From Candidatus Latescibacterota bacterium (GTDB lineage Bacteria; Latescibacterota; UBA2968; SICM01): 64,000 nucleotides of DNA. Shown here piece after piece: positions 38,158-54,483 of the stretch. Both the position numbers and the translations under genes were made by a program. Where the stretch lies: NCBI GenBank assembly GCA_009694805.1, contig SICM01000005.1, positions 1 through 64,000 on the forward strand, in the 5' to 3' direction. The number at the start of each line of letters is the position of its first letter. Position 1 is the first letter of the stretch. Below the pieces are notes generated by a model, which had not been told where the DNA came from, searched no databases, and saw only the letters and a program-made list of their open reading frames with translations.

Positions 38158-40824
38158 ATGATTTATCTGAGGTTCACTCTCGTCCTGCTTCTCCTCTGCC
38201 CCGCGCTTGTCTTCGCCGGGGAGTTTCACCGGGTCGCGCTCCTGCCGTTCGTGTACGAGGGGGCGGGGGAGGACCCTTCGACAGGCTCAGGGCAGGCACT
38301 GGCGTGGGCAGGGGACGGGGTCGCGGCGCTGGTCGCGGACCGACTGGCGGAGACGGGGAAGGTCCGGCTCGTGGACCCGTCCGGCGTGCGCTGGACACGG
38401 GGCGAGGGGGGGGACGCCGGGGACGCGGCGCGCCTCCGGGGCATCGGCCGGCGTCTGAATGTGGACCTGGTGGCCGCCGGGGTCTGCCGGCGGGAGGGGG
38501 AGAAGCTTCGGATCATTTTATATACGATGGGGGTCGATCTCGACCTGTACCGCGCGGACGAGGTGACGACAGATCCCGAAGGGCTTGCCAGGGCCTCCGG
38601 CAAGGTGACGCAGAAGGTCCTGGCCGCGTTTCAGGTCCGGCTTCTGCCGGCGCGGGAACGGAGGCTGTTCCGCGAGGGGCCGAAGACCCGCGAGGCCCTT
38701 CACGTCTACGCACGCGCGGCCTCGGCTCCGTCCGCTGAGGAGCGGCTCCGCCTCCTGGAGCAACTCGCGCAGCCGGAAGAGGCCGGGCCCGACGTCCTGG
38801 TCCGCCTGGGCGACGCCTATCTGGCCGCGGGCCGGATCCGGGAGGCCGAGGCGGCGTATCAGAGGGCGGCGATCCAGGACCCGGAGCATCTCCTGGCGGC
38901 CAACAATCTGGGCGTCCTGAGGCTGCGCGAGGAACGCTACGACGAGGCTGTGGCGCAGTTCCGAAAGGTGAGCGATTTCGCCCCCGGCTTCGCGGACGCC
39001 TGGTACAACCTGGGGCTGGCGTATCAGGGCCTGGAGGCCGACTCCACCGCGGCGGGGGCCTATGCCCGTGCGATGGCGCTCGACGGAGCGCACCTGGCCG
39101 CGCGGCTGAACCTGGGCGTCCTTTATGCCCGGCACGGCCAGTTCGCCGAGGCCGTCGGACATTTCGAGGGGGTCCTGCGGCAGGACCCGGGGCATCTCCC
39201 GGCGCGCCTGAACCTGGCCTCTGCATTTGAGAAGCGGGGTTCGCCGGACAGCGCCGCGGCGATCTACGAACAGGTCCTGAGCCTGAAGCCGGAGGAGAAG
39301 CGGGCGCGCGCGGGGTTGATCGAGGCCCGGCTGGTCCTGGCGCAACGGCATCTGAATCAGAAACAGTTCGCGGAGGCGGAGGCGGAGTGCCGGAGGGCCG
39401 TGGCGCTGGATTCCACGCACAGCCGCGCGCACCTGGGCCTGAGCCTGGCGCTGTCCGCGCGGGGGGACGTGGAGGGGGGCGTGCGGGAGGCCGAACGCGC
39501 TGCCGTGCTCGCGCCGGAGGATGCGACGGCCTGGTTGCATCTCGGCAATTCCTATCAGGTTGTGCGGAGGGCGGACCGGGCGGCGGAGGCCTACGGAGAG
39601 GCGACGCGACTGGACCCCGGTCTGGAGGCGGCGTGGCGGAACCTGGGGGCCGCGCTGATCGACGCGGGCCGTCCGTCGGAGGCGGTCGCCTCGCTCCGGA
39701 AGGCGCTCGGCCTGAAGCCCGACGCCACGGATGCCCACGCCAACCTCGGCCTGGCCTGCGCAAATCAGGGGGATTACGAGGCCGCTGCAAAGTCATACGC
39801 GCAGGCGCTCGCGCTCAGGCCGGATGACCCCGAGCTTCTCCTCCGGCTCGGGTACGCCTGCGCCCTGTCCGCCCGGCCAGACAGCGCGGCCAGGGCGTTC
39901 GAGCGGGCCGCACATCTGTCTTTGAGGCCGGCGGAGGTCTGGGAGAAGGTGGGGGGGTTCTTTGAGCGGCAGAGACGGCCCACCGACGCCATCGCCGGGT
40001 ACCGGAGAGCGGTGGAGGCAGATCCCGGTCTCATCGACGTCCGGTACCGACTCGGCCTGCTCCTGAACGCCGCCGGGGAACGGGCCGCTGCGCTCGTCCA
40101 CCTTTCGGAGGTGGCCCGGCGAGACCCGGGGCGCCGGGAGGTCTGGTCGGCCCTGGGGGCGCTCTACAGCGCTCAGGGGGACCTCCTGGAGGCCACCGGG
40201 GCCTATGAGCGGGCCGCCGGGGTCGATCCGGCGCACGCCGCGATCCACCGGTACAACGCCGGTCTCCTTCATTTGAAGCGCAGGGATGCGGAGGCCGCGC
40301 GCAGGGATCTGGGGATGGCTGTGGCCCTGGAGCCAGACAATGCCCTGGCCCATCTGATGCTGGCCAGGGCCAGGTCCCTGACCGGTCATTACGGGGAGGC
40401 GATCGACGCCTACCGGAAGGCCCTGGCGCTCGGGTTCCGGCCTCATGATAACGTCCGGGTGGCGGCAGTCCGGGTGGAGTTGGCCTCGGTCCTGAAGGAG
40501 GCCCGCCGGGAAGACGAGGCCGTCGAGGCCTGCCGGGCCGTTCTGAAGGACGATCCCGGGTCCGCGCCCGCGCAGAGTCTTCTGGGCGACCTCTACGCCG
40601 GACAGTCCCGGTATGACCTGGCCGTCGCTGCGTATGAGCAGGCGCTGAAGTCAGACCCCCGGCGTCTGTCGGTCTACTACGCCCTCGGACGCGCCTGCCA
40701 GCAGCGGGGGGACCGGGCGGGGGCCGTGCGATACCTTGAACAGTACCTGGCGCAGAAGCCGGGCGCGAGTGAGGCGGACCGTGTCGCGGCGGCGAGGGCG
40801 ATGCTGGAGGCGTTGAAGAGGTGA
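38158..40824 (+). CDS. Exported TPR-repeat protein, 888 aa
   Basis: MIYLRFTLVLLLLCPALVFAGEF signal; more than ten TPR motifs. Confidence 0.9.
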   Translation: MIYLRFTLVLLLLCPALVFAGEFHRVALLPFVYEGAGEDPSTGSGQALAWAGDGVAALVADRLAETGKVRLVDPSGVRWTRGEGGDAGDAARLRGIGRRLNVDLVAAGVCRREGEKLRIILYTMGVDLDLYRADEVTTDPEGLARASGKVTQKVLAAFQVRLLPARERRLFREGPKTREALHVYARAASAPSAEERLRLLEQLAQPEEAGPDVLVRLGDAYLAAGRIREAEAAYQRAAIQDPEHLLAANNLGVLRLREERYDEAVAQFRKVSDFAPGFADAWYNLGLAYQGLEADSTAAGAYARAMALDGAHLAARLNLGVLYARHGQFAEAVGHFEGVLRQDPGHLPARLNLASAFEKRGSPDSAAAIYEQVLSLKPEEKRARAGLIEARLVLAQRHLNQKQFAEAEAECRRAVALDSTHSRAHLGLSLALSARGDVEGGVREAERAAVLAPEDATAWLHLGNSYQVVRRADRAAEAYGEATRLDPGLEAAWRNLGAALIDAGRPSEAVASLRKALGLKPDATDAHANLGLACANQGDYEAAAKSYAQALALRPDDPELLLRLGYACALSARPDSAARAFERAAHLSLRPAEVWEKVGGFFERQRRPTDAIAGYRRAVEADPGLIDVRYRLGLLLNAAGERAAALVHLSEVARRDPGRREVWSALGALYSAQGDLLEATGAYERAAGVDPAHAAIHRYNAGLLHLKRRDAEAARRDLGMAVALEPDNALAHLMLARARSLTGHYGEAIDAYRKALALGFRPHDNVRVAAVRVELASVLKEARREDEAVEACRAVLKDDPGSAPAQSLLGDLYAGQSRYDLAVAAYEQALKSDPRRLSVYYALGRACQQRGDRAGAVRYLEQYLAQKPGASEADRVAAARAMLEALKR
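38274..38296. repeat. CCTTCGACAGGCTCAGGG REP-like motif inside a CDS
   Basis: cccttcgacaggctcagggcagg, encodes PSTGSGQA. Confidence 0.65.
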
Positions 40825-40850
40825 AGGTGTAGATCGTTAAAGGAGGAGAT

Positions 40851-41108
40851 ATGACATTCATAGAACGTGGCAAAGTGCAAGATGGGAGCATCGTATTCTC
40901 GAAGCCGCTGGCGCTGCCTGAAGGGACCGAGGTTGTTGTATATATCGAGTCGGTTGAGGTGAACGGACAGGATGCTCCTGCATCAGGCGGTGAAAACTTT
41001 GCTGATATCCCCTTTTTTGGAATGTGGGCGGGCCGGGAGGACATGAGAGACAGTGCAGCCTGGGTCCAGAAGGAGCGTGAAAAGTGGCATCATCGAACGG
41101 CGGGATAG
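40851..41108 (+). CDS. Putative VapB-like antitoxin
   Basis: MTFIERGKVQDGSIVFSKPLALPEGTEVVVYIES, overlapping a PIN-domain gene. Confidence 0.6.
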   Translation: MTFIERGKVQDGSIVFSKPLALPEGTEVVVYIESVEVNGQDAPASGGENFADIPFFGMWAGREDMRDSAAWVQKEREKWHHRTAG

Positions 41109-41482
41109 GGCTGACGGACTCGGACATCCTTATTGACGCCTCGCGGGATTTGGCAGAGGCCGTCGCGTTCCTGACTTCTCAGCAGAATGTGAGAAGCCGA
41201 ATCATCGTCATCTCTGCGATGGAACTGGTCGCAGGCTGTCGCAATGCGAAAGAGTTATCTCAGGTTCAGCAGTTCCTTCAAAGGGTTATAATTTTGCCTG
41301 TCAGCGCGAATGTCTCCCAAGTCGCCTATCGGCTTATGGAGACTTTCTTTCTCAGTCATGGACTGCTCATTCCCGATTCTCTGATTGCGGCTACGGCGCT
41401 GGAACATGGACTGACACTGTATACGAAGAACGTGCGCCACTTCGGGATGATCCCCGCGTTGACGGTCGTTCGTCCATACTAA
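41084..41482 (+). CDS. PIN domain toxin (VapC-like)
   Basis: LTDSDILIDASRD...ISAMELVAGCRN...GLLIPDSLIAATALEHGLTLYTKNVRHF. Confidence 0.85.
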   Translation: MASSNGGIGLTDSDILIDASRDLAEAVAFLTSQQNVRSRIIVISAMELVAGCRNAKELSQVQQFLQRVIILPVSANVSQVAYRLMETFFLSHGLLIPDSLIAATALEHGLTLYTKNVRHFGMIPALTVVRPY

Positions 41483-41494
41483 AGGAGAATCTCC

Positions 41495-42646
41495 GTGGGA
41501 GCTCATCTTCGACTTGGCAGGCTGGACGAAGATCGCACCGGTTGCTGCACGGCCCTCCAGGCAGGGGAGCGAATCTTTGTGTCCGGCCTGACGGCTGAGC
41601 CGGGGGGGCGTTCCGAGGTCCAGTTTCAGCGCGTCGTGGCGCGTGTGGAGAAGGCGCTCGGGGGCTGCGGCGGTGCGCTCTCCGACGTGGTGCGCACGCG
41701 GGTCTTCTACACCCGGCCCCAGGACCGGTCCCTGCTGTGCGCCGCGCACGGGGAGGTCTTCCGCGCCATCCGCCCGGCGGCCAGCCTGACGGAGGTCCCC
41801 TTCCTGCCGGGCGGGGCCAACGTGCTGGTGGAGGCCGAGGCGGTCCGGGGTTCTGCGAAGGGCAGGAAGGCGCTGGACCTGGACACGCCGGAGGCGCAGG
41901 AGATGGGGTGCGCCGGGGCCGTGCGGGTCGGAGACGACATCTGGGTGGCGGGGATCACGGCGGTGGGACCCGACGGGGCGGTGATCGCGCCGGGGGATGC
42001 GGTCGGGCAGGCCCGCGAGGTCGTGGGCAGGATCGTCTCGCTGCTGAAGGGGGTCGGGGCGAGGCCGGAGGACGTGGTGGGGACCCGGGCCTTCACGCCT
42101 GTGGCTTACGTGACGGCGGACACGTGGCGGACGCGCCTGCCGCTGATGCACCCCGGCCACCCGACGGCGGCGGATATCACGGTGGGGGCGGTGGGGGCGC
42201 GGGAGGCGGGCATCCTGATCGAGGCGGAGGCGGTGGTGGGCGCGAAAGAGGGCCGGAAGAACGTCAATACCGGGCGACCCTTCGAGGAGGAGCACCACTA
42301 CTCCCGCGCGGTGCGGACAGGGGATGTGGTCACCGTGGCGGGGACGACCTCCGTGCAGGTGGAGGAATCCGTGGCGTGTCCGTTTGACGCGTACGGGCAG
42401 ACCCTGGCGACGCTGAAGTGGATCCGCTGGGGGGTGGAGCAGCAGGGGCTGTCATTCCAGGACGTGGTTCGGACGCGGAGCTACGTGGTGGGGGAGGAGA
42501 ATGTGGAGGCGGTGGTGCGCGGCCTGCGGGAGACGCTGGGGGAGACCGGGCCGGCGGCCACGGTCGTGGGCGTCCCGGCCCTGGGCCGGCCCAGCATCCT
42601 GGTGGAGATCGAGGCGACGGCGGTGCGGGGCGCGGGGGGCAAATGA
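41495..42646 (+). CDS. Protein with three tandem RidA/YjgF-like domains
   Basis: Three successive units: IFVSGLTAE...LSDVVRTRVFYT; DIWVAGITAVG...PEDVVGTRAFTP; VVTVAGTTSVQ...FQDVVRTRSYVV. Confidence 0.8.
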   Translation: MGAHLRLGRLDEDRTGCCTALQAGERIFVSGLTAEPGGRSEVQFQRVVARVEKALGGCGGALSDVVRTRVFYTRPQDRSLLCAAHGEVFRAIRPAASLTEVPFLPGGANVLVEAEAVRGSAKGRKALDLDTPEAQEMGCAGAVRVGDDIWVAGITAVGPDGAVIAPGDAVGQAREVVGRIVSLLKGVGARPEDVVGTRAFTPVAYVTADTWRTRLPLMHPGHPTAADITVGAVGAREAGILIEAEAVVGAKEGRKNVNTGRPFEEEHHYSRAVRTGDVVTVAGTTSVQVEESVACPFDAYGQTLATLKWIRWGVEQQGLSFQDVVRTRSYVVGEENVEAVVRGLRETLGETGPAATVVGVPALGRPSILVEIEATAVRGAGGK

Positions 42647-42665
42647 CCAGAGGGGCGTTGTGTTT

Positions 42666-42693
42666 GTAGGAGCGTTCAATTGAACGCCCCTAC
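42666..42693. repeat. GTAGGGGC palindrome copy 8
   Basis: gtaggagcgttcaattgaacgcccctac. Confidence 0.85.
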
Positions 42694-42720
42694 GGGTTTT
42701 CCCGGGGCAACGCCTCCTCC

Positions 42721-48585
<5,865 letters not shown>

Positions 48586-48613
48586 GCCTTCTCATAGAAC
48601 CCCGTGCGGCTTT

Positions 48614-48645
48614 CCCACTTTTCTCGCTCGTGCAAGAAAAGTGGG
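48614..48645. promoter_or_regulatory. 11-bp perfect stem hairpin in the uvrA leader
   Basis: cccacttttct cgctcgtgca agaaaagtggg. Confidence 0.6.
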
Positions 48646-48850
48646 CAAAAGAAGCACGCTCGCTCAGGCGCCGCGAGGGGCTTGGCGCGCCGCAACCTCA
48701 ACGTTCAGGAGTCGCACAGAATCTTGTGCCCCCGGCAGGTGGGTTGCTTCTGCTGGGCTCCTGCGGTGAGGGTTTCTGGCGGCGCGCTTTCTTTGGGACA
48801 GGCGTGGGGTAGAGGGAAAATTCCCTTGTTGATGATCGAATTGCCTGCAC

Positions 48851-48880
48851 AAAATAGCATCTATTCAGGGCCCGTGTCAA
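48851..48880 (-). promoter_or_regulatory. Sigma70-like promoter TTGACA-N18-TATTTT for uvrA
   Basis: Reverse complement of aaaatagcatctattcagggcccgtgtcaa. Confidence 0.5.
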
Positions 48881-48944
48881 GGTGAAAATCATCCGGTTTT
48901 TTTCGTTGTTCGCCCGGACCGGGTGTCTTATCTTATCGCACACG

Positions 48945-49577
48945 ATGGATGACACGGCGAGACAGCAGGAATTCCGCGTCCAGAAGTGGGCGCGGGGGCA
49001 GGCGAGGGCCTATCCCCTCTGGCTCCGGCTGATCGGCTGGATGGGGTATGGCCGGATGATGCGGCGGGCCATCGCGGGTCTGCCGCACGCGCCACGGGAC
49101 GTCCTTGACGTGGGCACGGGGACCGGGGCCGCGACCCGCATCGCGATGGAGGCGTATCCCGGGGCGCGGGTCGTGGCCCTCGACCTGTCGCCGGAGTTCC
49201 TGGAGGAGGCGCGGAGGCAGGGGGGAAGCATCCGGTTCGTCCAGGGGGGCGCGGCGGCCCTGCCGGTGAAGGCATCGTTCGACCTGGCGATGTCCTTCGG
49301 AGTGCTCTGTCATACGGCGGATGCGGCGCAGGTCGTGCGGGAGATGCGGCGGGCGCTGAGGCCGGGCGGGCAGGCCCTGCTCTGGACGCGCGGCAGAGGC
49401 CCGTCAGGTCAATTGCTCAGGTGGGTCTTTCCGCTGACGAGTGGCGGGGCGGAGTTCTACATTTACTCACGCCGGGAGTTGAGGCGGTTGTTCGAGGAGG
49501 CGGGGTTTGCGGAGGTGCGCGTGACGGGGGATGCGCACGGGGTGCTGGTCAGCGGAAAAGCCACGGTGCAACGATAG
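48945..49577 (+). CDS. SAM-dependent methyltransferase
   Basis: DVLDVGTGTGAATRIAMEAYPGARVVALDLSPEFLEEAR. Confidence 0.88.
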   Translation: MDDTARQQEFRVQKWARGQARAYPLWLRLIGWMGYGRMMRRAIAGLPHAPRDVLDVGTGTGAATRIAMEAYPGARVVALDLSPEFLEEARRQGGSIRFVQGGAAALPVKASFDLAMSFGVLCHTADAAQVVREMRRALRPGGQALLWTRGRGPSGQLLRWVFPLTSGGAEFYIYSRRELRRLFEEAGFAEVRVTGDAHGVLVSGKATVQR

Positions 49578-49593
49578 AGGAAGACGAAATTCT

Positions 49594-50742
49594 ATGTCCA
49601 CGGTGCGCGTAGCGACCTTTGCAGGCCCCGGGGCCGGGCCCCGGATCGAGACAGTACGCCGTCCGCAGGTGCCCGACAGGGCCGCGCTGATTCAGATCGG
49701 CGCGTGCGGGGTGTGCGGCACGGACCTCCATATCCTCAAGGGGCACTGGCCCAGGCCCCTGCCCTGGCCCTTCACGCTGGGGCACGAACTGGCCGGGGTG
49801 ATCGTGGAGAAAGGGCCGGGGCTGGAGGCGGACTTCATGGGCCGGCCGCTGGCCGTGGGCAGCAAGGTCATGCTGCCGCCCCTGATGCCGTGCGGGGTGT
49901 GTTATTACTGCGTACACTATCCGGCCCACGCCAACCGCTGCCTCAACCCGACGTATTATGGCCGGTACCTGCCGTTTGAGAAGCCGCCCCACCTCTGGGG
50001 GGGGTGGGCCGAGATGGTGTACGTGGATCTGGACATGCTGCCCGCCACGAAGATCTATAGACTGCCGGATCGCATGTCGCTGAGGGTCGGGTCTCTGGCG
50101 GAGCCGCTCACTTCCTGCATTCGCGCGTTGAACCGGGCCGTGTCCGCGGGCGGTTTCCGCACAGGCGACACGGTGGTGATTCAGGGATCGGGGCCCATCG
50201 GCGCGCTGGCGGTCGTGGCGGCCAGGGAGATGGGGGCCGGGCGCGTGGTGGTGGTGGGCGCCCCGGAGCAGCCCCGGCTGGCCCTCTGCCGCGCGTTCGG
50301 GGCGGAGGCGACCGTGTCCCTGGAGACCCACACGACGCCGCAGGCCCGGATCGACGCGGTTCGTCAGGTCGTTGGGGGCTTCGGTGCGGACCTGGTCGTG
50401 GACTGCAGCGGCCACCCCTCGGCCGGGCCGGAGGGGATCGAGATGCTGCGCGACGGCGGGACCTACGTGGAGATGGGGCAGTTTACCGATGCGGGCGCGG
50501 TCGAGACGAACTGGCACCGGATCTGCGTCAAGGACATCACCCTCCTGGGGAGCTGGGCCTTCACGGCCAACGATATCCCGGTGGCCATCGACCTGCTGGA
50601 CCGCGTTCGGGATCGTTATCCGTGGCATTTGATGCAACAGCAGTTCCCGTTCACCGAAGCGGGGGTCGCAGAGGCGATCCAGTGCGCCTTGGACATGCGG
50701 TGCGTCAAAGCCACCATCGTGCCGAGTGAGGGGATCGGCTGA
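49594..50742 (+). CDS. Zinc-binding medium-chain alcohol dehydrogenase
   Basis: GACGVCGTDLHILKGHW...GHELAGVIVEKGPG...VVIQGSGPIGALAVVAAREMGA. Confidence 0.9.
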   Translation: MSTVRVATFAGPGAGPRIETVRRPQVPDRAALIQIGACGVCGTDLHILKGHWPRPLPWPFTLGHELAGVIVEKGPGLEADFMGRPLAVGSKVMLPPLMPCGVCYYCVHYPAHANRCLNPTYYGRYLPFEKPPHLWGGWAEMVYVDLDMLPATKIYRLPDRMSLRVGSLAEPLTSCIRALNRAVSAGGFRTGDTVVIQGSGPIGALAVVAAREMGAGRVVVVGAPEQPRLALCRAFGAEATVSLETHTTPQARIDAVRQVVGGFGADLVVDCSGHPSAGPEGIEMLRDGGTYVEMGQFTDAGAVETNWHRICVKDITLLGSWAFTANDIPVAIDLLDRVRDRYPWHLMQQQFPFTEAGVAEAIQCALDMRCVKATIVPSEGIG

Positions 50743-50767
50743 TGAGATTCTTCGTCGCGGAGTTTAT

Positions 50768-50785
50768 CCTGAGCCTGTCGAAGGA
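50768..50785. repeat. CCTGAGCCTGTCGAAGGA REP-like motif
   Basis: Reverse complement of the motif at 38274-38296. Confidence 0.7.
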
Positions 50786-50877
50786 CTCCTCCAGGCGTTT
50801 GAGAAGGCCATCGGGCGGTCCATCTACAGCGTGCTGCCGGGCGTGATGGAGAATACGTTCGGGCTGGAGCCGAAAAT

Positions 50878-51570
50878 TTGACGTCCCATCCCCGCATCTC
50901 CGTCATCATCCCCGCCTTCAACGAGCAGGAGGGCATCGTCTCCGTCCTGGGCGACATCCCGAAGGGGCTGGTCTCGGAGGTGATCGTCGTGGACAACGGG
51001 TCCACGGACCGGACCGCGCAGGTTGCGGAGGAGGCCGGGGCGCGGGTCGTCCGGGAGGCGCGCCGGGGCTACGGGTTCGCCTGCCTGGCCGGCATCGCCT
51101 CGGCGGATCGTCCTGACCTCTTCGTGTTCCTGGACGGGGACTACAGCGACCACCCCGACGAGATGCCGCTCCTCCTGGCCCCGATCCTGCGGGGGGAGGC
51201 GGACCTGGTCATCGGCTCCCGGATGCTCGGACGGAGGGAACGGGGCGCGCTCCTGCCCCAGGCCCGGTTCGGGAACTGGCTGGCCACGCGGCTGATCCGC
51301 CTGCTGTTCGGCGTGCGGTTCACGGACCTGGGGCCGTTTCGGGTGGTGACGCGGGGGGCGCTGGAGCGGATGGGCATGCGGGATACGACCTTCGGATGGA
51401 CGGTGGAGATGCAGGTGAAGGCGGCCCGTCTGGGCCTTCGGGCGGTGGAGGTCCCGGTGCGCTACAGGCGACGTGTCGGGGTCTCGAAAATCACCGGGAC
51501 TGTGTCCGGGACGGTCCGGGCAGGGTACAAGATCCTCTACACGATTTTTCGGTACTGGTTGTGGGGGTGA
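50878..51570 (+). CDS. Family 2 glycosyltransferase (DPM-like)
   Basis: ISVIIPAFNEQEGIVSVLGDIPKG...VVDNGSTDRTAQVAEEAGARVV...VFLDGDYSDHPDEMPLLL. Confidence 0.9.
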   Translation: MTSHPRISVIIPAFNEQEGIVSVLGDIPKGLVSEVIVVDNGSTDRTAQVAEEAGARVVREARRGYGFACLAGIASADRPDLFVFLDGDYSDHPDEMPLLLAPILRGEADLVIGSRMLGRRERGALLPQARFGNWLATRLIRLLFGVRFTDLGPFRVVTRGALERMGMRDTTFGWTVEMQVKAARLGLRAVEVPVRYRRRVGVSKITGTVSGTVRAGYKILYTIFRYWLWG

Positions 51571-51719
51571 GGAGGGAGGGCGTTGGAGGGCGACCTGCGC
51601 CGGATGGGTCGCCTTTTTTGTGTTTGTGATTGTTCTTTTTTTATATTATCTTATCGCATTATACAAAAAAGAGGGGTGGAGGCACGACCTGTATCCTACT
51701 AATAAAGAGGGTGTCGCCC

Positions 51720-54401
51720 ATGTCAGACAAGGTGCTCAGAAAACCGGCCGTGGATGCCGACCCCGCTGAGACGCAGGAGTGGCTGGAATCGCTGGACTAT
51801 GCCCTCCAGAGACACGGCCCCGACCGGGTGCGGTTTCTCCTCGACAGGCTCCAGGAGCGCGCACGCAGACAGAACGTGGAGATGCCCTTCAGCGCGAATA
51901 CGCCCTATGTGAACACGATCCCGGTCGAGCGGCAGCCCCCCTATCCGGGGGACCGGGAGATCGAGCGACGGATCAAGAGTTTCATCCGCTGGAACGCGAT
52001 GGCCATGGTGATCCGGGCCAACCGGGAGGAGGCGGGCATCGGGGGGCACATCTCGACATATGCCTCCGCGGCCACGCTGTTCGAGATGGGGTTCAACCAC
52101 TTCTTCCGGGGCAAGGGGGAGGATTTCTCCGGCGACCAGGTCTATTTTCAGGGACACGCCTCTCCGGGGGTCTATGCCCGCGCCTTTGTGGAGGGCCGGC
52201 TGGGCGTGGAGCAGCTTGAGAACTTCCGGCGCGAGTTGAAGCCCTCCGGCGGGCTCTCGTCCTATCCCCATCCCTGGTTAATGCCCAATTTCTGGGAGTT
52301 TCCGACGGTGTCGATGGGGCTGTCGCCGATCATGAGCATCTACCAGGCCCGGTTCAACCGTTATCTGGAGGACCGGGGGATCAAGGACACGTCCGGGTCG
52401 CACATCTGGGTCTTCATGGGGGACGGGGAGACGGATGAGCCGGAGGCCCTGGGGGCGATCACGCTGGCGGCCCGCGAGAAGCTGGACAACCTCATCTTCG
52501 TGATCAACTGCAACCTGCAGCGGCTGGACGGCCCGGTGCGGGGCAACGGCAAGATCATCCAGGAGTTAGAGGCGGCCTTCCGGGGCGCGGGCTGGAACGT
52601 GATCAAGGTGATCTGGGGGGAGGACTGGGACCCCCTTCTGGCCAAGGACGAGGAGGGCCTCCTGGTCCAGCGCATGGGCGAGGTGGTGGACGGTCAGTAC
52701 CAGAAATACGTGGTGGAATCCGGGGCCTACACGAGGAAGGACTTCTTCGGGGTACACCCCAGGCTGCTCCAGATGGTGGAACATCTGTCCGACGAGGAGA
52801 TCCGCAAGCTGCGCCGGGGGGGGCACGACCCCGAGAAGGTCTATGCGGCCTATCGGGCGGCCGTGGAGCACGAGGGCGCGCCGACGGTCGTTCTGGCCCA
52901 GACCATCAAGGGGTATGGCCTGGGCGAGCACGGCGAGGGGCGGAATGTGAGCCACCAGCAGAAGAAGCTGAACGAGGACGAACTCCGGGAATTTCGGACC
53001 CGCTTCGGGATTCCGATCTCCGACGACGAGGTGGCCCAGGCCCCGTTCTACCGGCCTCCGGGGGAGAGCCGGGAGGTCCAGTATATGAAGAGGCGCCGGG
53101 AGGAGCTGGGCGGGTTCGTGCCGAGCCGGGAGCGGCGCGCCGGACAACTGAAGGCCCCGGCCACGGAGACCTTTGAGGAGTTTCTGAAAGGCACCGGGGA
53201 CAAGGACCTCGCGACCACCGCCGCCTTCGTGCGCCTGCTCTCCAAGCTGCTCCGGGACCCGGACATCGGCAGGATGATCGTTCCGATCATCCCCGACGAG
53301 GCCAGGACCTTCGGGATGGAGCCCCTGTTCCGCCAGTGCGGCATCTACTCGCACGTGGGGCAGCTCTACGAGCCCGTGGACCGGGACACGCTGCTCTACT
53401 ACCGGGAGGCGAGGGACGGGCAGATCCTGGAGGAGGGGATCACCGAGGCGGGCGCAATGTCGTCCTTCATCGCGGCGGGGACGGCCTACGCGACCCACGG
53501 GGTGAACACGATCCCGTTCTTCATCTTCTATTCCATGTTCGGGTTCCAGCGGATCGGGGACCTGATCTGGGCCGCGGCGGACATGCGCTGCAAGGGGTTC
53601 CTGCTGGGCGGGACGTCGGGGCGGACGACGCTCAACGGCGAGGGCCTTCAGCACGAGGACGGGCACAGCCACCTGCTGGCCTGCTCGGTCCCGAACCTGA
53701 TCACCTATGACCCGGCCTTCGCCTATGAGATCGCCGTGATCGTGCAGGAGGGCATCCGGCGGATGTACGAGGCGCAGGAGGACATCTTCTACTACATCAC
53801 GCTGGGGAACGAGCCCTACCCGATGCCCCCCATTCCGGAAGGCGCGCAGGAGGGCATCCTGAAGGGGCTTTACAAATTCAAGGTGGGCGAACAGCGCCAG
53901 GGCTGGCCGCGCGTTCACCTGTTCGGGAGCGGGGCCATCCTCCGGGAGGCGCTCCGGGCGCAGACGATCCTGGCGGGGCAGTTCGGGGTGTCCGCGGACG
54001 TCTGGAGCGCCACGAGCTACAAGGAACTTCGGCGGGACGCGCTGGCCGTGGAGCGGTGGAACATGCTCCACCCGACGAAGCGCCCCCGGAAACCCTACGT
54101 GACGAAACTGCTCGAAAAGGAGGAGGGGCCGGTCGTGGCCGCCTCCGACTACATGAAGGCCCTGCCGGACATGATCGCGCCCTGGACGCCCGGCGGCCTG
54201 CAGGCGCTGGGCACGGACGGTTTTGGCCGGAGCGACTCGCGGGCGGCCCTGCGCCGGCACTTTGAGGTGGACGCCGAGTCCATCGCCGTGGCGGCGCTCT
54301 ATGCGCTCCTGAGGCAGGGCAAGGTCAAGAAGGAGCGCGTGGAGGAGGCCATCCGGGCGCTCGGCGTGGACCCGGAGAAGCCCGATCCGGTGACGGCGTG
54401 A
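51720..54401 (+). CDS. aceE: Pyruvate dehydrogenase E1 component (homodimeric type)
   Basis: [24 protein letters not shown]...[57 protein letters not shown]. Confidence 0.96.
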   Translation: MSDKVLRKPAVDADPAETQEWLESLDYALQRHGPDRVRFLLDRLQERARRQNVEMPFSANTPYVNTIPVERQPPYPGDREIERRIKSFIRWNAMAMVIRANREEAGIGGHISTYASAATLFEMGFNHFFRGKGEDFSGDQVYFQGHASPGVYARAFVEGRLGVEQLENFRRELKPSGGLSSYPHPWLMPNFWEFPTVSMGLSPIMSIYQARFNRYLEDRGIKDTSGSHIWVFMGDGETDEPEALGAITLAAREKLDNLIFVINCNLQRLDGPVRGNGKIIQELEAAFRGAGWNVIKVIWGEDWDPLLAKDEEGLLVQRMGEVVDGQYQKYVVESGAYTRKDFFGVHPRLLQMVEHLSDEEIRKLRRGGHDPEKVYAAYRAAVEHEGAPTVVLAQTIKGYGLGEHGEGRNVSHQQKKLNEDELREFRTRFGIPISDDEVAQAPFYRPPGESREVQYMKRRREELGGFVPSRERRAGQLKAPATETFEEFLKGTGDKDLATTAAFVRLLSKLLRDPDIGRMIVPIIPDEARTFGMEPLFRQCGIYSHVGQLYEPVDRDTLLYYREARDGQILEEGITEAGAMSSFIAAGTAYATHGVNTIPFFIFYSMFGFQRIGDLIWAAADMRCKGFLLGGTSGRTTLNGEGLQHEDGHSHLLACSVPNLITYDPAFAYEIAVIVQEGIRRMYEAQEDIFYYITLGNEPYPMPPIPEGAQEGILKGLYKFKVGEQRQGWPRVHLFGSGAILREALRAQTILAGQFGVSADVWSATSYKELRRDALAVERWNMLHPTKRPRKPYVTKLLEKEEGPVVAASDYMKALPDMIAPWTPGGLQALGTDGFGRSDSRAALRRHFEVDAESIAVAALYALLRQGKVKKERVEEAIRALGVDPEKPDPVTA

Positions 54402-54405
54402 AAAC

Positions 54406-54468
54406 GTGAGACGGCAGACGGCAGACGTAAAACCAAAACCAAAGACAAGTCTTTCACGTTTGCCATTT
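54406..54468. repeat. Heptad array J
   Basis: GTGAGAC GGCAGAC GGCAGAC GTAAAAC CAAAACC AAAGACA AGTCTTT CACGTTT GCCATTT. Confidence 0.85.
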
Positions 54469-54483
54469 GAAAAAGGAGACAAC

